The notes beneath the pieces are model-generated. The model saw only the letters and a program-made list of their open reading frames with translations, did not search any database and was not told where the DNA came from. Below are positions 7,843 through 15,875 of a DNA stretch of 64,000 nucleotides, piece after piece; the first letter of the stretch is position 1; each line of letters opens with the position of its first letter. Origin of the DNA: Sphingobium sp. (lineage in GTDB: Bacteria > Pseudomonadota > Alphaproteobacteria > Sphingomonadales > Sphingomonadaceae); NCBI RefSeq assembly GCF_003248505.1, contig NZ_QFOA01000003.1:1-64000 (forward strand), given 5' to 3'. The position numbers and the translations under genes were made by a program.

Positions 7843-7895
7843 GGAGCATCTATCTCCATCAACCTTTGAATCTAAATAATGAAGAGAGAGTGGAG

Positions 7896-8939
7896 ATGCG
7901 CGAAGACGCCCCTGCCGGCCGGACCGGGAAGCCCCTGCTCGATGTGCTGAGGGGACACGTCGCCGCGATCCCGCCGATGTGGCTCATGCGGCAAGCCGGG
8001 CGCTACCTGCCCGAATATCGCGCGCTCAGGGCGCAGAAGGGCGGCTTCCTCGAACTGGTCTACGACAGCGAAGCGGCAGCGGAGGTGACGATCCAGCCGC
8101 TGCGCCGGTTCGGCTTCGACGGGGCCATCCTGTTTTCCGATATTCTGATCGTCCCCTATGCGATGGGGCAGGATCTCTGGTTCGAAGCGGGCGAAGGGCC
8201 GCGCCTCGCACCCATTGTCGCACAAACCGACCTGTCCGCCCTCACGCCCGACTTCTCGCGCTTCGAGGCCGTGTATGAGACGGTGCGACAGGTGAAGGCC
8301 GCGCTTGATCCGTCGGTCACGTTCCTCGGCTTTGCGGGCAGCCCCTGGACCGTCGCCACCTATATGGTCGCAGGGCAGGGCAGCAAGGATCACGGGCTTG
8401 CGCGACGCATGGCCTATCAGGAGACGGACCGCTTCGCCGCGCTGATCGACGCGATCGTCGAAGCGACCGTCACCTATCTGTCCGGTCAGATCGCAGCGGG
8501 TGTGGAAGCGGTGCAACTGTTCGACAGCTGGGCCGGCAGCCTTGCGCCCGCGCAGTTCGAACGCTGGGTGATCGAACCCAACCGACGGATCATCGAAAAG
8601 CTCAAGGCCATCCATCCGGGTGTGCCCATCATCGGTTTCCCCAAGGGCGCCGGTGCGAAGCTGGCCGATTATGCGCGGCGGACAGGGGTCGATGCGGTAG
8701 GCGTCGACGAAACGATAGACCCGCGCTGGGCTAACGAAACGTTACCCGAAGGGATGCCGGTGCAAGGTAATCTCGATCCGCTCGCCCTGATTGCGGGGGG
8801 CCGGGCGGTCGAGCAGGCGGTGGACACGATCCGCGCCGCCTTCGCCGGGCGACCGCACATCATGAACCTTGGCCATGGCATATTGCCCGACACACCCATT
8901 GCGCATGTCGAAGCGTTGCTTAGCTATGTGCGGCAATAA
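7896..8939 (+). CDS. hemE: Uroporphyrinogen decarboxylase
   Basis: HemE removes four carboxyl groups from uroporphyrinogen III to give coproporphyrinogen III in haem synthesis. The 347-residue protein has the substrate-binding arginine motif PPMWLMRQAGRYLPEYR near the N-terminus, the GFDGAILFSDILIVPYAMG strand with the catalytic Asp, GFAGSPWTVATYM, and a closing HIMNLGHGILPDTP. The start at 7896 follows GAGAGAGTGGAG, a purine-rich binding site. It is the first gene to the right of oriC and is followed 13 bp later by hemJ. Confidence 0.95.
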   Translation: MREDAPAGRTGKPLLDVLRGHVAAIPPMWLMRQAGRYLPEYRALRAQKGGFLELVYDSEAAAEVTIQPLRRFGFDGAILFSDILIVPYAMGQDLWFEAGEGPRLAPIVAQTDLSALTPDFSRFEAVYETVRQVKAALDPSVTFLGFAGSPWTVATYMVAGQGSKDHGLARRMAYQETDRFAALIDAIVEATVTYLSGQIAAGVEAVQLFDSWAGSLAPAQFERWVIEPNRRIIEKLKAIHPGVPIIGFPKGAGAKLADYARRTGVDAVGVDETIDPRWANETLPEGMPVQGNLDPLALIAGGRAVEQAVDTIRAAFAGRPHIMNLGHGILPDTPIAHVEALLSYVRQ

Positions 8940-8952
8940 GGAGCTCTGACCT

Positions 8953-9393
8953 ATGGCCTATCTCGGCGCTGCCTATCTGTGGATCAAAGCGGCCCATGTG
9001 ATCTTCGTCATCTTTCTGATGGCGGGGCTTTTCATGATGCCGCGCTTCTTCGTCTATCACCAGGAAACCGCGCCGGGATCGCCCGAGGACCGCAAATGGG
9101 TGGAGCGCGAAACGCGACTGTTGAGGATCATCCTCAACCCCTCGCTGGTGCTCGTCTGGCTGTTCGGCCTGATGCTGATGGTGGAGATCGGCGCGTGGAG
9201 CTTCGGCTGGTTCCACCTGAAGCTGCTCTTCGTCCTTGGCCTTTCGGCCTATCATGGCTGGATCGCGGGCTATGTAAAGAAGCTGGCGCGGGGCGAGCGA
9301 CCGCTTACCGACCGGCAGCTGCGGATGATGAACGAAGTGCCCGGCATCGCTGCCGCGGTGATCGTGATCGCGGTGATCGTGAAGCCCTTTTAA
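8953..9393 (+). CDS. hemJ: Protoporphyrinogen IX oxidase HemJ
   Basis: The integral membrane protein of 146 residues matches HemJ (UPF0093), the protoporphyrinogen oxidase of most alphaproteobacteria. Four membrane helices are visible, with conserved residues in KAAHVIFVIFLMAGLFMMPRFFVYH (His and Arg in the first helix region), FHLKLLFVLGLSAYHG, and a closing NEVPGIAAAVIVIAVIVKPF. It oxidises protoporphyrinogen IX two steps after HemE and probably shares its transcript. In many alphaproteobacteria rho follows; here the next gene, panC, is on the other strand. Confidence 0.9.
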   Translation: MAYLGAAYLWIKAAHVIFVIFLMAGLFMMPRFFVYHQETAPGSPEDRKWVERETRLLRIILNPSLVLVWLFGLMLMVEIGAWSFGWFHLKLLFVLGLSAYHGWIAGYVKKLARGERPLTDRQLRMMNEVPGIAAAVIVIAVIVKPF

Positions 9394-9401
9394 GGGGAGC
9401 C

Positions 9402-10247
9402 TCAGGCCGGATCGACCGCGATATTGTCGATAAGGCGCGTCCTGCCCAGCTTTGCCGCCCCGAGCAGGCGGGCGGGGCGATCCGCCGCATGCATCGGCTC
9501 CAGCGTGGCTGCGTCGCACAGCGTCACATAGTCGACGGGATCGAAACCGCTCGCGGCCAGAGTCGCCACCGCTTTCGCCAGTGCGGCTTCCACCGGCTCA
9601 CCCTTTTCGATCTGCCTTTTGGCTTCGCCCAGCGCGCGCGGGAGCGCCAGTGCGGCCTTGCGCTCCTCGTCGCTCAGATAGGCGTTGCGGGAGGACAGGG
9701 CGAGGCCGTCTTCGGCCCGCTGCGTCGGCAACCCGACGATCTCTATGTCGAGATCGAGGTCGGCGACCATGCGGCGGATGACCGCGAGCTGCTGGTAATC
9801 CTTTTCGCCGAAGATCGCGACATCGGGTCGCACCTGGTTGAACAATTTGGTGACCACCGTCGCGACACCGTCGAAATGGCCGGGCCGGGCCGCGCCATCC
9901 AGCCCCTCGCTGACGCCCGAAACGCCGATGCTGGTGGCAAAGCCGGTCGGATACATGACATCGACGGTCGGCGCCCAAAGAATGTCCACCCCGGCGGCGG
10001 ACAACATCTGCGCGTCCTTCGCCTCACGCCGGGGATAGGCGTCGAGGTCTTCGCCCGGTCCGAACTGCCGGGGATTGACGAAAATCGATACGACGACATG
10101 CCGCCCGTGTCGCCGCGCTTCCTCCACCAGCGCCATGTGCCCGTCATGCAGCGCGCCCATCGTGGGCACCAGGACCAGCGGCTTTCCGTCGCGTCTCACC
10201 ATTTCCACAGCAGAGCGAAGGGCAGGAACATCACGCAGCGTTTGCAC
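9402..10247 (-). CDS. panC: Pantothenate synthetase
   Basis: PanC joins pantoate and beta-alanine using ATP to make pantothenate, the precursor of coenzyme A. Its 281 residues contain the HIGH-type motif VPTMGALHDGHMAL, the FVNPRQFGPGEDLDAYPR segment, FGEKDYQQLAVIRRMV, and the KMSKS-like GLALSSRNAYLSDEER. The start appears to be a GTG at 10247, giving the family N-terminus QTLRDVPALR. The stop lies 8 bp from the end of convergent hemJ. The 107-bp gap upstream is shared with divergent mipZ. Confidence 0.93.
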   Translation of the reverse strand: MQTLRDVPALRSAVEMVRRDGKPLVLVPTMGALHDGHMALVEEARRHGRHVVVSIFVNPRQFGPGEDLDAYPRREAKDAQMLSAAGVDILWAPTVDVMYPTGFATSIGVSGVSEGLDGAARPGHFDGVATVVTKLFNQVRPDVAIFGEKDYQQLAVIRRMVADLDLDIEIVGLPTQRAEDGLALSSRNAYLSDEERKAALALPRALGEAKRQIEKGEPVEAALAKAVATLAASGFDPVDYVTLCDAATLEPMHAADRPARLLGAAKLGRTRLIDNIAVDPA

Positions 10248-10354
10248 GGGGACAAGGGCTCCGATAAGGGCGTTGGAAGGGGGCTATCCTGCTAAGGCAC
10301 GGGCCGGCGGGACCGTCAACACAGTTTGCGACAACAGGGATCATCACGCGACCA

Positions 10355-11161
10355 ATGGCCAACGCGCAGCCGCATCTCATCGTCTTCGCCAATGAAAAGG
10401 GCGGCACGGGCAAATCGACGACGGCGGTGCATACCGCCATCGCGCTGACGACGCTTGGCCACAGGGTCGGGATGATCGACCTCGATCCCCGCCAGCGCAC
10501 CGTCACCCGCTATATGGAAAATCGCGCCGAAACCGCGCGGCGTCGCGGCATCGAACTGCCTGCGCCCGATTTTGCGGTGCTGAAGGGCGACAGCATCGAC
10601 GCGCTGGAGGCGGAATCGGCGGCGGTGGCGGCGGGGAAGGATTTCCTGATCGTCGATACGCCGGGACGCGACGATGCCTTCGCCCGGCACATGGCCGCGC
10701 GCGCCAACACGCTGGTGACGCCGATGAACGACAGCTTCGTCGATTTCGACCTTATCGGGCAAGTGGACGCCGAAACCTTCAAGGTCCGCCGCCTGTCCTT
10801 CTATTCCGAACTCATATTCGAAGCGCGCAAGACGAGGGCCAAGGCGGACGGCGTCTCGATCGACTGGGTTGTGTTGCGCAACCGCGTCCAGCATCATGAT
10901 GCACGCAACAAGAAGCGGGTGGGCGACGCACTTATGGAATTGTCGCGCCGCGTCGGCTTCCGCGTGATTCCGGGCCTGTCGGAACGCGTGATCTTCCGCG
11001 AACTTTTCCCCTCCGGTCTGACCCTGCTCGACAAGGGGCATCTGGGCGACCTTGGCGTCAGCCACATCGCCGCGCGCCAGGAATTGCGTGAGATGGTGTC
11101 GGGCCTCGCGCTCCCCGCCCACGACGGGGCGGCGTCGATGGATATGCTCGGCGCGGCCTGA
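10355..11161 (+). CDS. mipZ: Division-plane positioning ATPase MipZ
   Basis: A ParA/MinD-superfamily ATPase of 268 residues with a deviant Walker A loop, NEKGGTGKST, near the N-terminus, a Walker B-like FLIVDTPGRDD, and the MipZ-specific RRGIELPAP and NRVQHHDARNKKRV segments. In Caulobacter MipZ is loaded at the origin by ParB, forms a gradient from the poles, and blocks FtsZ assembly, thereby placing the septum at midcell. It is encoded about 2.5 kb from the putative oriC. The downstream J-domain gene starts inside its stop codon (TGATG), so they are co-translated. Confidence 0.9.
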   Translation: MANAQPHLIVFANEKGGTGKSTTAVHTAIALTTLGHRVGMIDLDPRQRTVTRYMENRAETARRRGIELPAPDFAVLKGDSIDALEAESAAVAAGKDFLIVDTPGRDDAFARHMAARANTLVTPMNDSFVDFDLIGQVDAETFKVRRLSFYSELIFEARKTRAKADGVSIDWVVLRNRVQHHDARNKKRVGDALMELSRRVGFRVIPGLSERVIFRELFPSGLTLLDKGHLGDLGVSHIAARQELREMVSGLALPAHDGAASMDMLGAA

Positions 11162-11583
11162 TGGGCCTTCTGGCGCTGTTGCTCGCGGGCCTTGCGGTCT
11201 GGCTGATCTGGACGGGAAAGCTGCAACGCATGAGCGCGAAGGACGGCATGGTGCTGGGCGCGGCGCTGGTCGGCGCGGTGCTGGCGGCGAAGGGCAAGCC
11301 GGCGATCGGCGCGCCGTTGCTGGTGGGCGCGGCGCTCTTCTTCGCAAAACAGGGCAAGCGCCGTGCCAAGCGCCCCGTGCCCGCTGCGGCGCCCCGTGCC
11401 GATACGATCGCGCAGGCGCGCGCGCTGCTGGGGGTAACGCCCGATGCGGACGCCGTCGCGATCCGCTCCGCGCACCGTCGCCTGATCGCATCGGTCCATC
11501 CCGACAAGGGGGGCACCGAAGCGCTCGCCGCCCAGATCAACGCTGCGCGCGACATTCTGCTGGCCGATCGCGCCGAACCATGA
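11161..11583 (+). CDS. Membrane-anchored J-domain protein
   Basis: The 140-residue protein starts with a hydrophobic helix (residues 1-18) and has a second weakly hydrophobic Gly/Ala-rich stretch at about 28-62. A basic linker follows, then a C-terminal J domain (about 82-136) with the obligatory HPD triad at residues 113-115 (SVHPDKGG). J proteins stimulate a DnaK-type ATPase. The membrane anchor suggests it brings the chaperone to the inner membrane, as DjlA or TIM14-like proteins do. The client is unknown. It lies between mipZ and the phosphomutase gene with overlaps on both sides. Confidence 0.82.
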   Translation: MGLLALLLAGLAVWLIWTGKLQRMSAKDGMVLGAALVGAVLAAKGKPAIGAPLLVGAALFFAKQGKRRAKRPVPAAAPRADTIAQARALLGVTPDADAVAIRSAHRRLIASVHPDKGGTEALAAQINAARDILLADRAEP

Positions 11584-12956
11584 GCCACCTGTTCCATCCC
11601 GCCGTGTTGCGCGAATATGACGTGCGCGGCACCGTGGGGAAAACCCTGCATGAGGCCGACGCCCGTGCAATCGGTCGCAGTTTCGCGACGGTAGTCGCCC
11701 GCGCGGGCGGTCGGCGGCTGGCGGTCGGCTATGACGGAAGGATCAGTTCGCCGATGCTGGAGCGCGCGCTGGTCGATGGCGTCACGCAGGCCGGTATCGA
11801 CGTGGTGCGCATCGGCCTCGGTCCGACGCCGATGCTATATCATGCCGAAATGACAGGCGATGTGGATGGCGGGATACAGATAACCGGCAGCCATAACCCC
11901 GCCGACCAGAACGGCTTCAAGCTGGTGCACGCCCATGCGCCCTTCTTCGGCGCGGATATCCAGCGCCTTGGCGACATGGCGGCGCGGGGCGACTGGGACA
12001 GCGGATCGGGTCGGATCGAAAGCGCCGACATGCTCGAACCTTATGTCGCGCGGCTGATGCAGGGCTTCGACGGGCGTCCCCTGCGCGTGGGCTGGGACGC
12101 AGGGAACGGCGCGGCGGGGCCTGCGGTCGAACAATTGACGCAGCGCCTGCCCGGTGAGCATCACCTGCTCTTCACCCAAGTCGACGGTCGTTTTCCCCAT
12201 CATCATCCCGATCCTGCCGTAGACGCCAATCTTGCCGATCTGCGCGCGCTGGTCCTTTCCAGACGGCTCGATTTCGGCGTGGCTTTCGATGGCGATGGCG
12301 ACCGGATCGGAGTGATCGACGCAGAGGGACGCGCCATTGCGGGCGACCGCCTGCTCGGCATCTTCGCCGCCGATATGGTTCGGGCTCATCCCGACGCCCG
12401 GATCGTGGGCGATGTGAAGACCAGCCAGACCATATTCGACCGGATCGCCGCGGTGGGTGGGCAGCCCGACATGTGGAAGGCGGGGCACAGTCATATCAAG
12501 TCCAGAATGAAGCAGATTGGCGCGGTGCTGGGCGGGGAAACGACCGGGCACCTCTTCTTCGCCGACGATCATCCGGGCTATGACGACGCGCTCTACGCGG
12601 CCGTCCGGCTGATCCGCCTCCTGTCCGCCTCTGCTCGCCCCATCTCGGCCCTGGCCGCTGCGATGCCGACAGGCGCGATCACGCCGGAACTGCACATCGC
12701 CGTCCCCGATGAGGCAAAGTTCGGGATCGTGGACGCAGTGGCTACTCGACTGCGGCGCGCGGGTGCGGATGTCGTCGATCTGGACGGCTTACGCGTGCGC
12801 ACCGCCGACGGCTGGTGGCTTCTGCGCGCATCGAACACGCAGGGCGCGCTGGTCGTGCGTGCAGAGGGGCGGGATGCCGCCGCGCTCGCGAATCTGCTTG
12901 CGGAGGTCGAGTCGCACCTTGCCGATACGGGTCTTTCGCTGCCCACCGGTCCATAA
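11580..12956 (+). CDS. Phosphomannomutase/phosphoglucomutase
   Basis: This alpha-D-phosphohexomutase has 458 residues. The active-site phosphoserine is Ser104 in ITGSHNP, the magnesium loop is FDGDGDRIGVID, the sugar-binding loop is GGETTGHLFF, and RASNTQGALVVRAEG is the phosphate-binding C-terminal motif. It starts REYDVRGTVG, as in bacterial ManB/AlgC enzymes. These interconvert mannose or glucose 6- and 1-phosphates and supply sugar nucleotides for surface polysaccharides. The ATG overlaps the J-protein stop (ATGA). Confidence 0.92.
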   Translation: MSHLFHPAVLREYDVRGTVGKTLHEADARAIGRSFATVVARAGGRRLAVGYDGRISSPMLERALVDGVTQAGIDVVRIGLGPTPMLYHAEMTGDVDGGIQITGSHNPADQNGFKLVHAHAPFFGADIQRLGDMAARGDWDSGSGRIESADMLEPYVARLMQGFDGRPLRVGWDAGNGAAGPAVEQLTQRLPGEHHLLFTQVDGRFPHHHPDPAVDANLADLRALVLSRRLDFGVAFDGDGDRIGVIDAEGRAIAGDRLLGIFAADMVRAHPDARIVGDVKTSQTIFDRIAAVGGQPDMWKAGHSHIKSRMKQIGAVLGGETTGHLFFADDHPGYDDALYAAVRLIRLLSASARPISALAAAMPTGAITPELHIAVPDEAKFGIVDAVATRLRRAGADVVDLDGLRVRTADGWWLLRASNTQGALVVRAEGRDAAALANLLAEVESHLADTGLSLPTGP

Positions 12957-13058
12957 AATTTCATCAGGGAAAAGTTTTATCGCGCAACTTTCCCTTACGG
13001 AAACCGAAGCGTCGCGTTACGATTGCAAATAATGCAATCGACCCCCCGTTTTTCGCAT

Positions 13059-13087
13059 TTGCGGCAGGTCATGCTGCGCTGCAAAAG
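13059..13087 (+). promoter_or_regulatory. Promoter of small RNA copy A
   Basis: TTGCGG (13059-13064) and CAAAAG (13082-13087) are separated by 17 bp. The same layout (TTGCAG, 17 bp, CATAAG) and the same distance to the shared core occur at copy B (19776-19804), which supports both as real promoters. Confidence 0.6.
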
Positions 13088-13089
13088 GG

Positions 13090-13151
13090 ACGGGCCTTTC
13101 AGGCATCCTCTCCTAAAACTTCAAGGCCGCCCCTCCGGGCGGCTTTTTTTT
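13090..13151 (+). ncRNA. Putative small RNA, copy A of a two-member family
   Basis: The predicted transcript is about 55-62 nt. It opens with a 32-nt core (13090-13121) identical to positions 19807-19838. The core can form a small stem (GCCT/AGGC) followed by the unpaired stretch CCTCTCCTAAAACTT. The CCTCTCCT part is complementary to AGGAGAGG-type ribosome-binding sites. A separate terminator hairpin (GCCGCCC 13126-13132 with GGGCGGC 13137-13143) and eight T residues end it. Antisense action on translation starts is an inference. I do not recognise a named family with certainty. Confidence 0.7.
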
Positions 13152-13350
13152 GCCCTTTCGATACCGGTCCATGCACTTGACGCCGTAGCGTCAAGCCGAC
13201 CTGCCCGCGTAACGATGCCCGGACGGCCTGCGTTCGGCGCTGGAAATCCCCTGCAACCTTCCGTAAACGGCAACTTGCAAGGCCGCTCGCGCATCGGTGC
13301 CCCCGTCGCATGGCCCAACGAAAGTCGCGTTTTCCAGCAGAGGATCTGCC

Positions 13351-14652
13351 ATGTCCCTTCATCGTCGCTTCGCCTCCAGCCTTCTCGCCACCTTTGCGCT
13401 CGCGGCGCCGGGCAGTGCCTTCGCTGGCGGTTTCTATCTTCAGGAACAGTCGCCGATCGAGACCGGGCGTGCCCTGTCCGGCGGTGCCGCAGCGGGCGAC
13501 GACCCTTCCACCATCTATTTCAACCCTGCCGCGATGACGCAGCTTCAGGGGATTCAGCTGTCGGCGGGCGGCTCTGCGCTGATGCCCTCGGCGCGGCAGA
13601 GCAATCGCGGCACCTCCCGCTCGGTTCCTGGCTCGACCCTGCGCGTGCCGGTGCAGGGCAATGACGGCGGCAATCCGTTCGAAAGCGTGATCCCGGTCCC
13701 CAGCTTCTACGCCAGCGCGCAGATCAGCGACCGGCTCTGGCTCGGTCTCGGGGTCAACGCGCCTTTCGGCCTGAAGCTGGAATATGAAGACGGTTTTTTC
13801 GGTCGGTACGACTCGCTCTACACCGATCTTAAGACCTACAATATCCAGCCCTCTTTCGCCTACAAGCTGACCGACCGCCTGTCCGTGGGCGGTGGCGTCG
13901 ACGTGCAATATGTGAAAGCGACGCTGACCAACGCGCTGCCGCAATTGTCTCCGCTCGTACCCACCGACGGCTTCGCCAAGCTGAAGGGTAACGACTGGTC
14001 GGTCGGCTGGAACGCAGGGCTGTTCTACACCACCGGCGACACCAATTTCGGCGTGCATTTCCGCAAGGGCATCAACCAGAAGCTGGCGGGGACGCAGACC
14101 GTGTCCGGCCTGGTGGGCCCGATCGCGGCAGGCAACGGCAGCTTCGCGGCCACCGCGCCGCTCAACCTGCCCGACATCGTCACCGTGTCGATGATGCACA
14201 GGCTGACCCCCAGCCTGCGCGCGATGCTGACCGGCAAATGGTACAACTGGTCCAAGTTCAAGGGCATCGCCATCACCTCCGCCGCCGGCACCACCAACAA
14301 GGAACTGGACTATCGCGACAGCTATTCGGTCAGCGCGGGCGCGGAATATGACGTCAGCCCTGCGCTGACGCTGCGGGCGGGCACGATGTTCGACCGCACC
14401 CCCACCAATCCGCAGCATCTGACGACGCGCGTGCCCGATGGCGACCGCGTCTGGCTGACCGGCGGCGCGACCTTCAACATTTCGCCCGCTGCGGCGCTCA
14501 ACGTCAGCTACGCCCACACCTTCGTCGAAAAGGCGAACATCATCCGCCCCGACAGCTATTTCCCCGCCCCCGCGACGGTCACGGCGACGACATTGGCGCA
14601 GACGAGCGGCAATGCGGATCAGGTGGCGGCGTCGGTCACGCTGCGCTTCTAA
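13351..14652 (+). CDS. FadL/OmpP1-type outer-membrane transport protein
   Basis: The protein of 433 residues has a signal peptide (cleavage probably after AFA, about residue 25) directly followed by the GGFYLQEQSP plug segment typical of FadL. A family motif GAAAGDDPSTIYFNPAAM comes next, then amphipathic strands to a C-terminal aromatic residue (VTLRF), the usual signal of an outer-membrane beta-barrel. FadL-type channels take up long-chain fatty acids or other hydrophobic compounds, including aromatics in degraders such as sphingomonads. The substrate cannot be told. It ends at an intrinsic terminator 21 bp downstream. Confidence 0.88.
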   Translation: MSLHRRFASSLLATFALAAPGSAFAGGFYLQEQSPIETGRALSGGAAAGDDPSTIYFNPAAMTQLQGIQLSAGGSALMPSARQSNRGTSRSVPGSTLRVPVQGNDGGNPFESVIPVPSFYASAQISDRLWLGLGVNAPFGLKLEYEDGFFGRYDSLYTDLKTYNIQPSFAYKLTDRLSVGGGVDVQYVKATLTNALPQLSPLVPTDGFAKLKGNDWSVGWNAGLFYTTGDTNFGVHFRKGINQKLAGTQTVSGLVGPIAAGNGSFAATAPLNLPDIVTVSMMHRLTPSLRAMLTGKWYNWSKFKGIAITSAAGTTNKELDYRDSYSVSAGAEYDVSPALTLRAGTMFDRTPTNPQHLTTRVPDGDRVWLTGGATFNISPAAALNVSYAHTFVEKANIIRPDSYFPAPATVTATTLAQTSGNADQVAASVTLRF

Positions 14653-14672
14653 TATCGCCCGCGAATGACTAT

Positions 14673-14703
14673 AGGGGCTTCGTATCTTACGGAGCCCCTT
14701 TTT
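14673..14703 (+). terminator. Intrinsic terminator after fadL, overlapping the ispG leader
   Basis: The stem AGGGGCT (14673-14679) / AGCCCCT (14693-14699) has a 13-nt loop and ends in a run of T to 14703. The ispG ATG begins at 14705. The only Shine-Dalgarno-like sequence for ispG, GGAG, lies at the loop/3' arm of this hairpin (14691-14694). Confidence 0.75.
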
Positions 14704-14704
14704 C

Positions 14705-15862
14705 ATGTCCGACCATAATCCCGGCCTTCGCCCCTGGCGCGACATCGCGCGCCGCCAGAGCCGCCAGATCATGGTCGGCGACGTGCCCGTGGGCGGCGAC
14801 GCGCCTGTGACGGTCCAGACCATGACCAACACGCTGACGCACGATGTGCGCGCGACGGTCGACCAGATCCGCCGGTGCGAGGATGCGGGCGTCGACATCA
14901 TCCGCGTGTCCTGCCCGGACGAGGAATCGACCGCAGCGCTGAAGCAGATCGTGCGCGCCGCCCGCGTACCGATCGTTGCCGACATCCATTTCCACTATAA
15001 GCGCGCGCTGGAAGCGGCGGATGCGGGCGCGGCCTGCCTGCGCATCAATCCGGGCAACATCGGTTCGCAGGCGCGGGTCAGGGAAGTGGTGGACGCGGCC
15101 AAGGCCAATGGCTGCTCGATCCGCATCGGCGTCAACGCAGGCTCGCTCGAAAAGGATCTGCTCGAAAAATATGGCGAGCCTTGCCCCGAAGCGCTGGTCG
15201 AATCTGCGCTCGATCATATCAAGCTGCTTCAGGACGAGGATTTCCACGAATATAAGGTCGCGGTGAAGGCGAGCGACGTGTTCCTCGCCGTCGCGGCCTA
15301 TATGCAACTGGCCGAAGCGGTCGATTGCCCGCTCCACCTCGGCATCACCGAGGCGGGCGGCCTCATCGGCGGGACGGTCAAGAGCGCCATCGGTATCGGC
15401 AACCTGCTCTGGGCCGGGATCGGGGACACGATCCGCGTTTCCCTCTCCGCCGAACCCGAAGAGGAAGTGCGCGTCGGCTACGAAATCCTGAAATCGCTCG
15501 GCATACGCACTCGCGGGGTCAAGGTGATCTCGTGCCCGTCCTGCGCGCGGCAGGGTTTCGACGTGATCCGTACCGTCCAGGCGCTGGAAGAACGGCTCCA
15601 GCATATCCATACGCCCCTGTCGCTGTCCGTGCTGGGTTGCGTCGTCAACGGCCCGGGCGAAGCGCGCGAAACCGACATCGGCCTCACCGGCGGGGGCGCG
15701 GGCAAGCATATGGTCTATCTGTCGGGCCTTACCGATCATACGGTGCAGGACGAAGGCATGATCGATCATATCGTGGCTCTGGTCGAAGCCAAGGCGGCCG
15801 AGATCGAGGCCGCCAAACTGGAATCCGACACCACCGACGCGGGTAAGGTCGCGGCGGAATAA
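14705..15862 (+). CDS. ispG: 4-hydroxy-3-methylbut-2-enyl diphosphate synthase (IspG/GcpE)
   Basis: IspG converts the cyclic intermediate MEcPP to HMBPP in the methylerythritol phosphate route to isoprenoids, using a [4Fe-4S] cluster. The 385-residue protein has the N-terminal [20 protein letters not shown] signature, the TIM-barrel segment RINPGNIGS, and the C-terminal cluster motifs [13 protein letters not shown] and [13 protein letters not shown] with the expected cysteines. The start immediately after the fadL terminator agrees with the family N-terminus. Confidence 0.95.
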   Translation: MSDHNPGLRPWRDIARRQSRQIMVGDVPVGGDAPVTVQTMTNTLTHDVRATVDQIRRCEDAGVDIIRVSCPDEESTAALKQIVRAARVPIVADIHFHYKRALEAADAGAACLRINPGNIGSQARVREVVDAAKANGCSIRIGVNAGSLEKDLLEKYGEPCPEALVESALDHIKLLQDEDFHEYKVAVKASDVFLAVAAYMQLAEAVDCPLHLGITEAGGLIGGTVKSAIGIGNLLWAGIGDTIRVSLSAEPEEEVRVGYEILKSLGIRTRGVKVISCPSCARQGFDVIRTVQALEERLQHIHTPLSLSVLGCVVNGPGEARETDIGLTGGGAGKHMVYLSGLTDHTVQDEGMIDHIVALVEAKAAEIEAAKLESDTTDAGKVAAE

Positions 15863-15875
15863 GGCGGCGCGACCG

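Larger units (their letters stand above)
7606..7895. other. oriC: Putative chromosomal replication origin oriC
   Basis: This gap lies between divergent ppsR and hemE. It holds two perfect DnaA boxes (TGTGGATAA at 7627-7635 and 7739-7747), two boxes with one mismatch (TGTGGATAG at 7651-7659; TTGTCCACA at 7696-7704), and TTATCCCC-type elements on both strands (7661-7668 and, reversed, 7749-7756). Four GANTC sites, the CcrM methylation target, occur at 7691, 7764, 7792 and 7868. Known: the Caulobacter origin lies between hemE and the RP001/ppsR homologue. Inferred: this is the origin here. I found no clear CtrA site (TTAA-N7-TTAA) and no parS site nearby. Confidence 0.85.
12957..13350. other. 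Gene-free stretch between phosphomutase and fadL genes
   Basis: This region of 394 bp has no credible protein gene. It contains the small transcription unit at 13059-13151. The remaining approximately 200 bp before fadL (13152-13350) presumably hold its promoter, but I could not pick one with confidence. Confidence 0.6.

Noticed and set aside
7606..12956. parS sites near the origin and mipZ
   Set aside because: I looked for the TGTTTCACGTGAAACA-type palindrome and saw none; parS probably lies outside the window.
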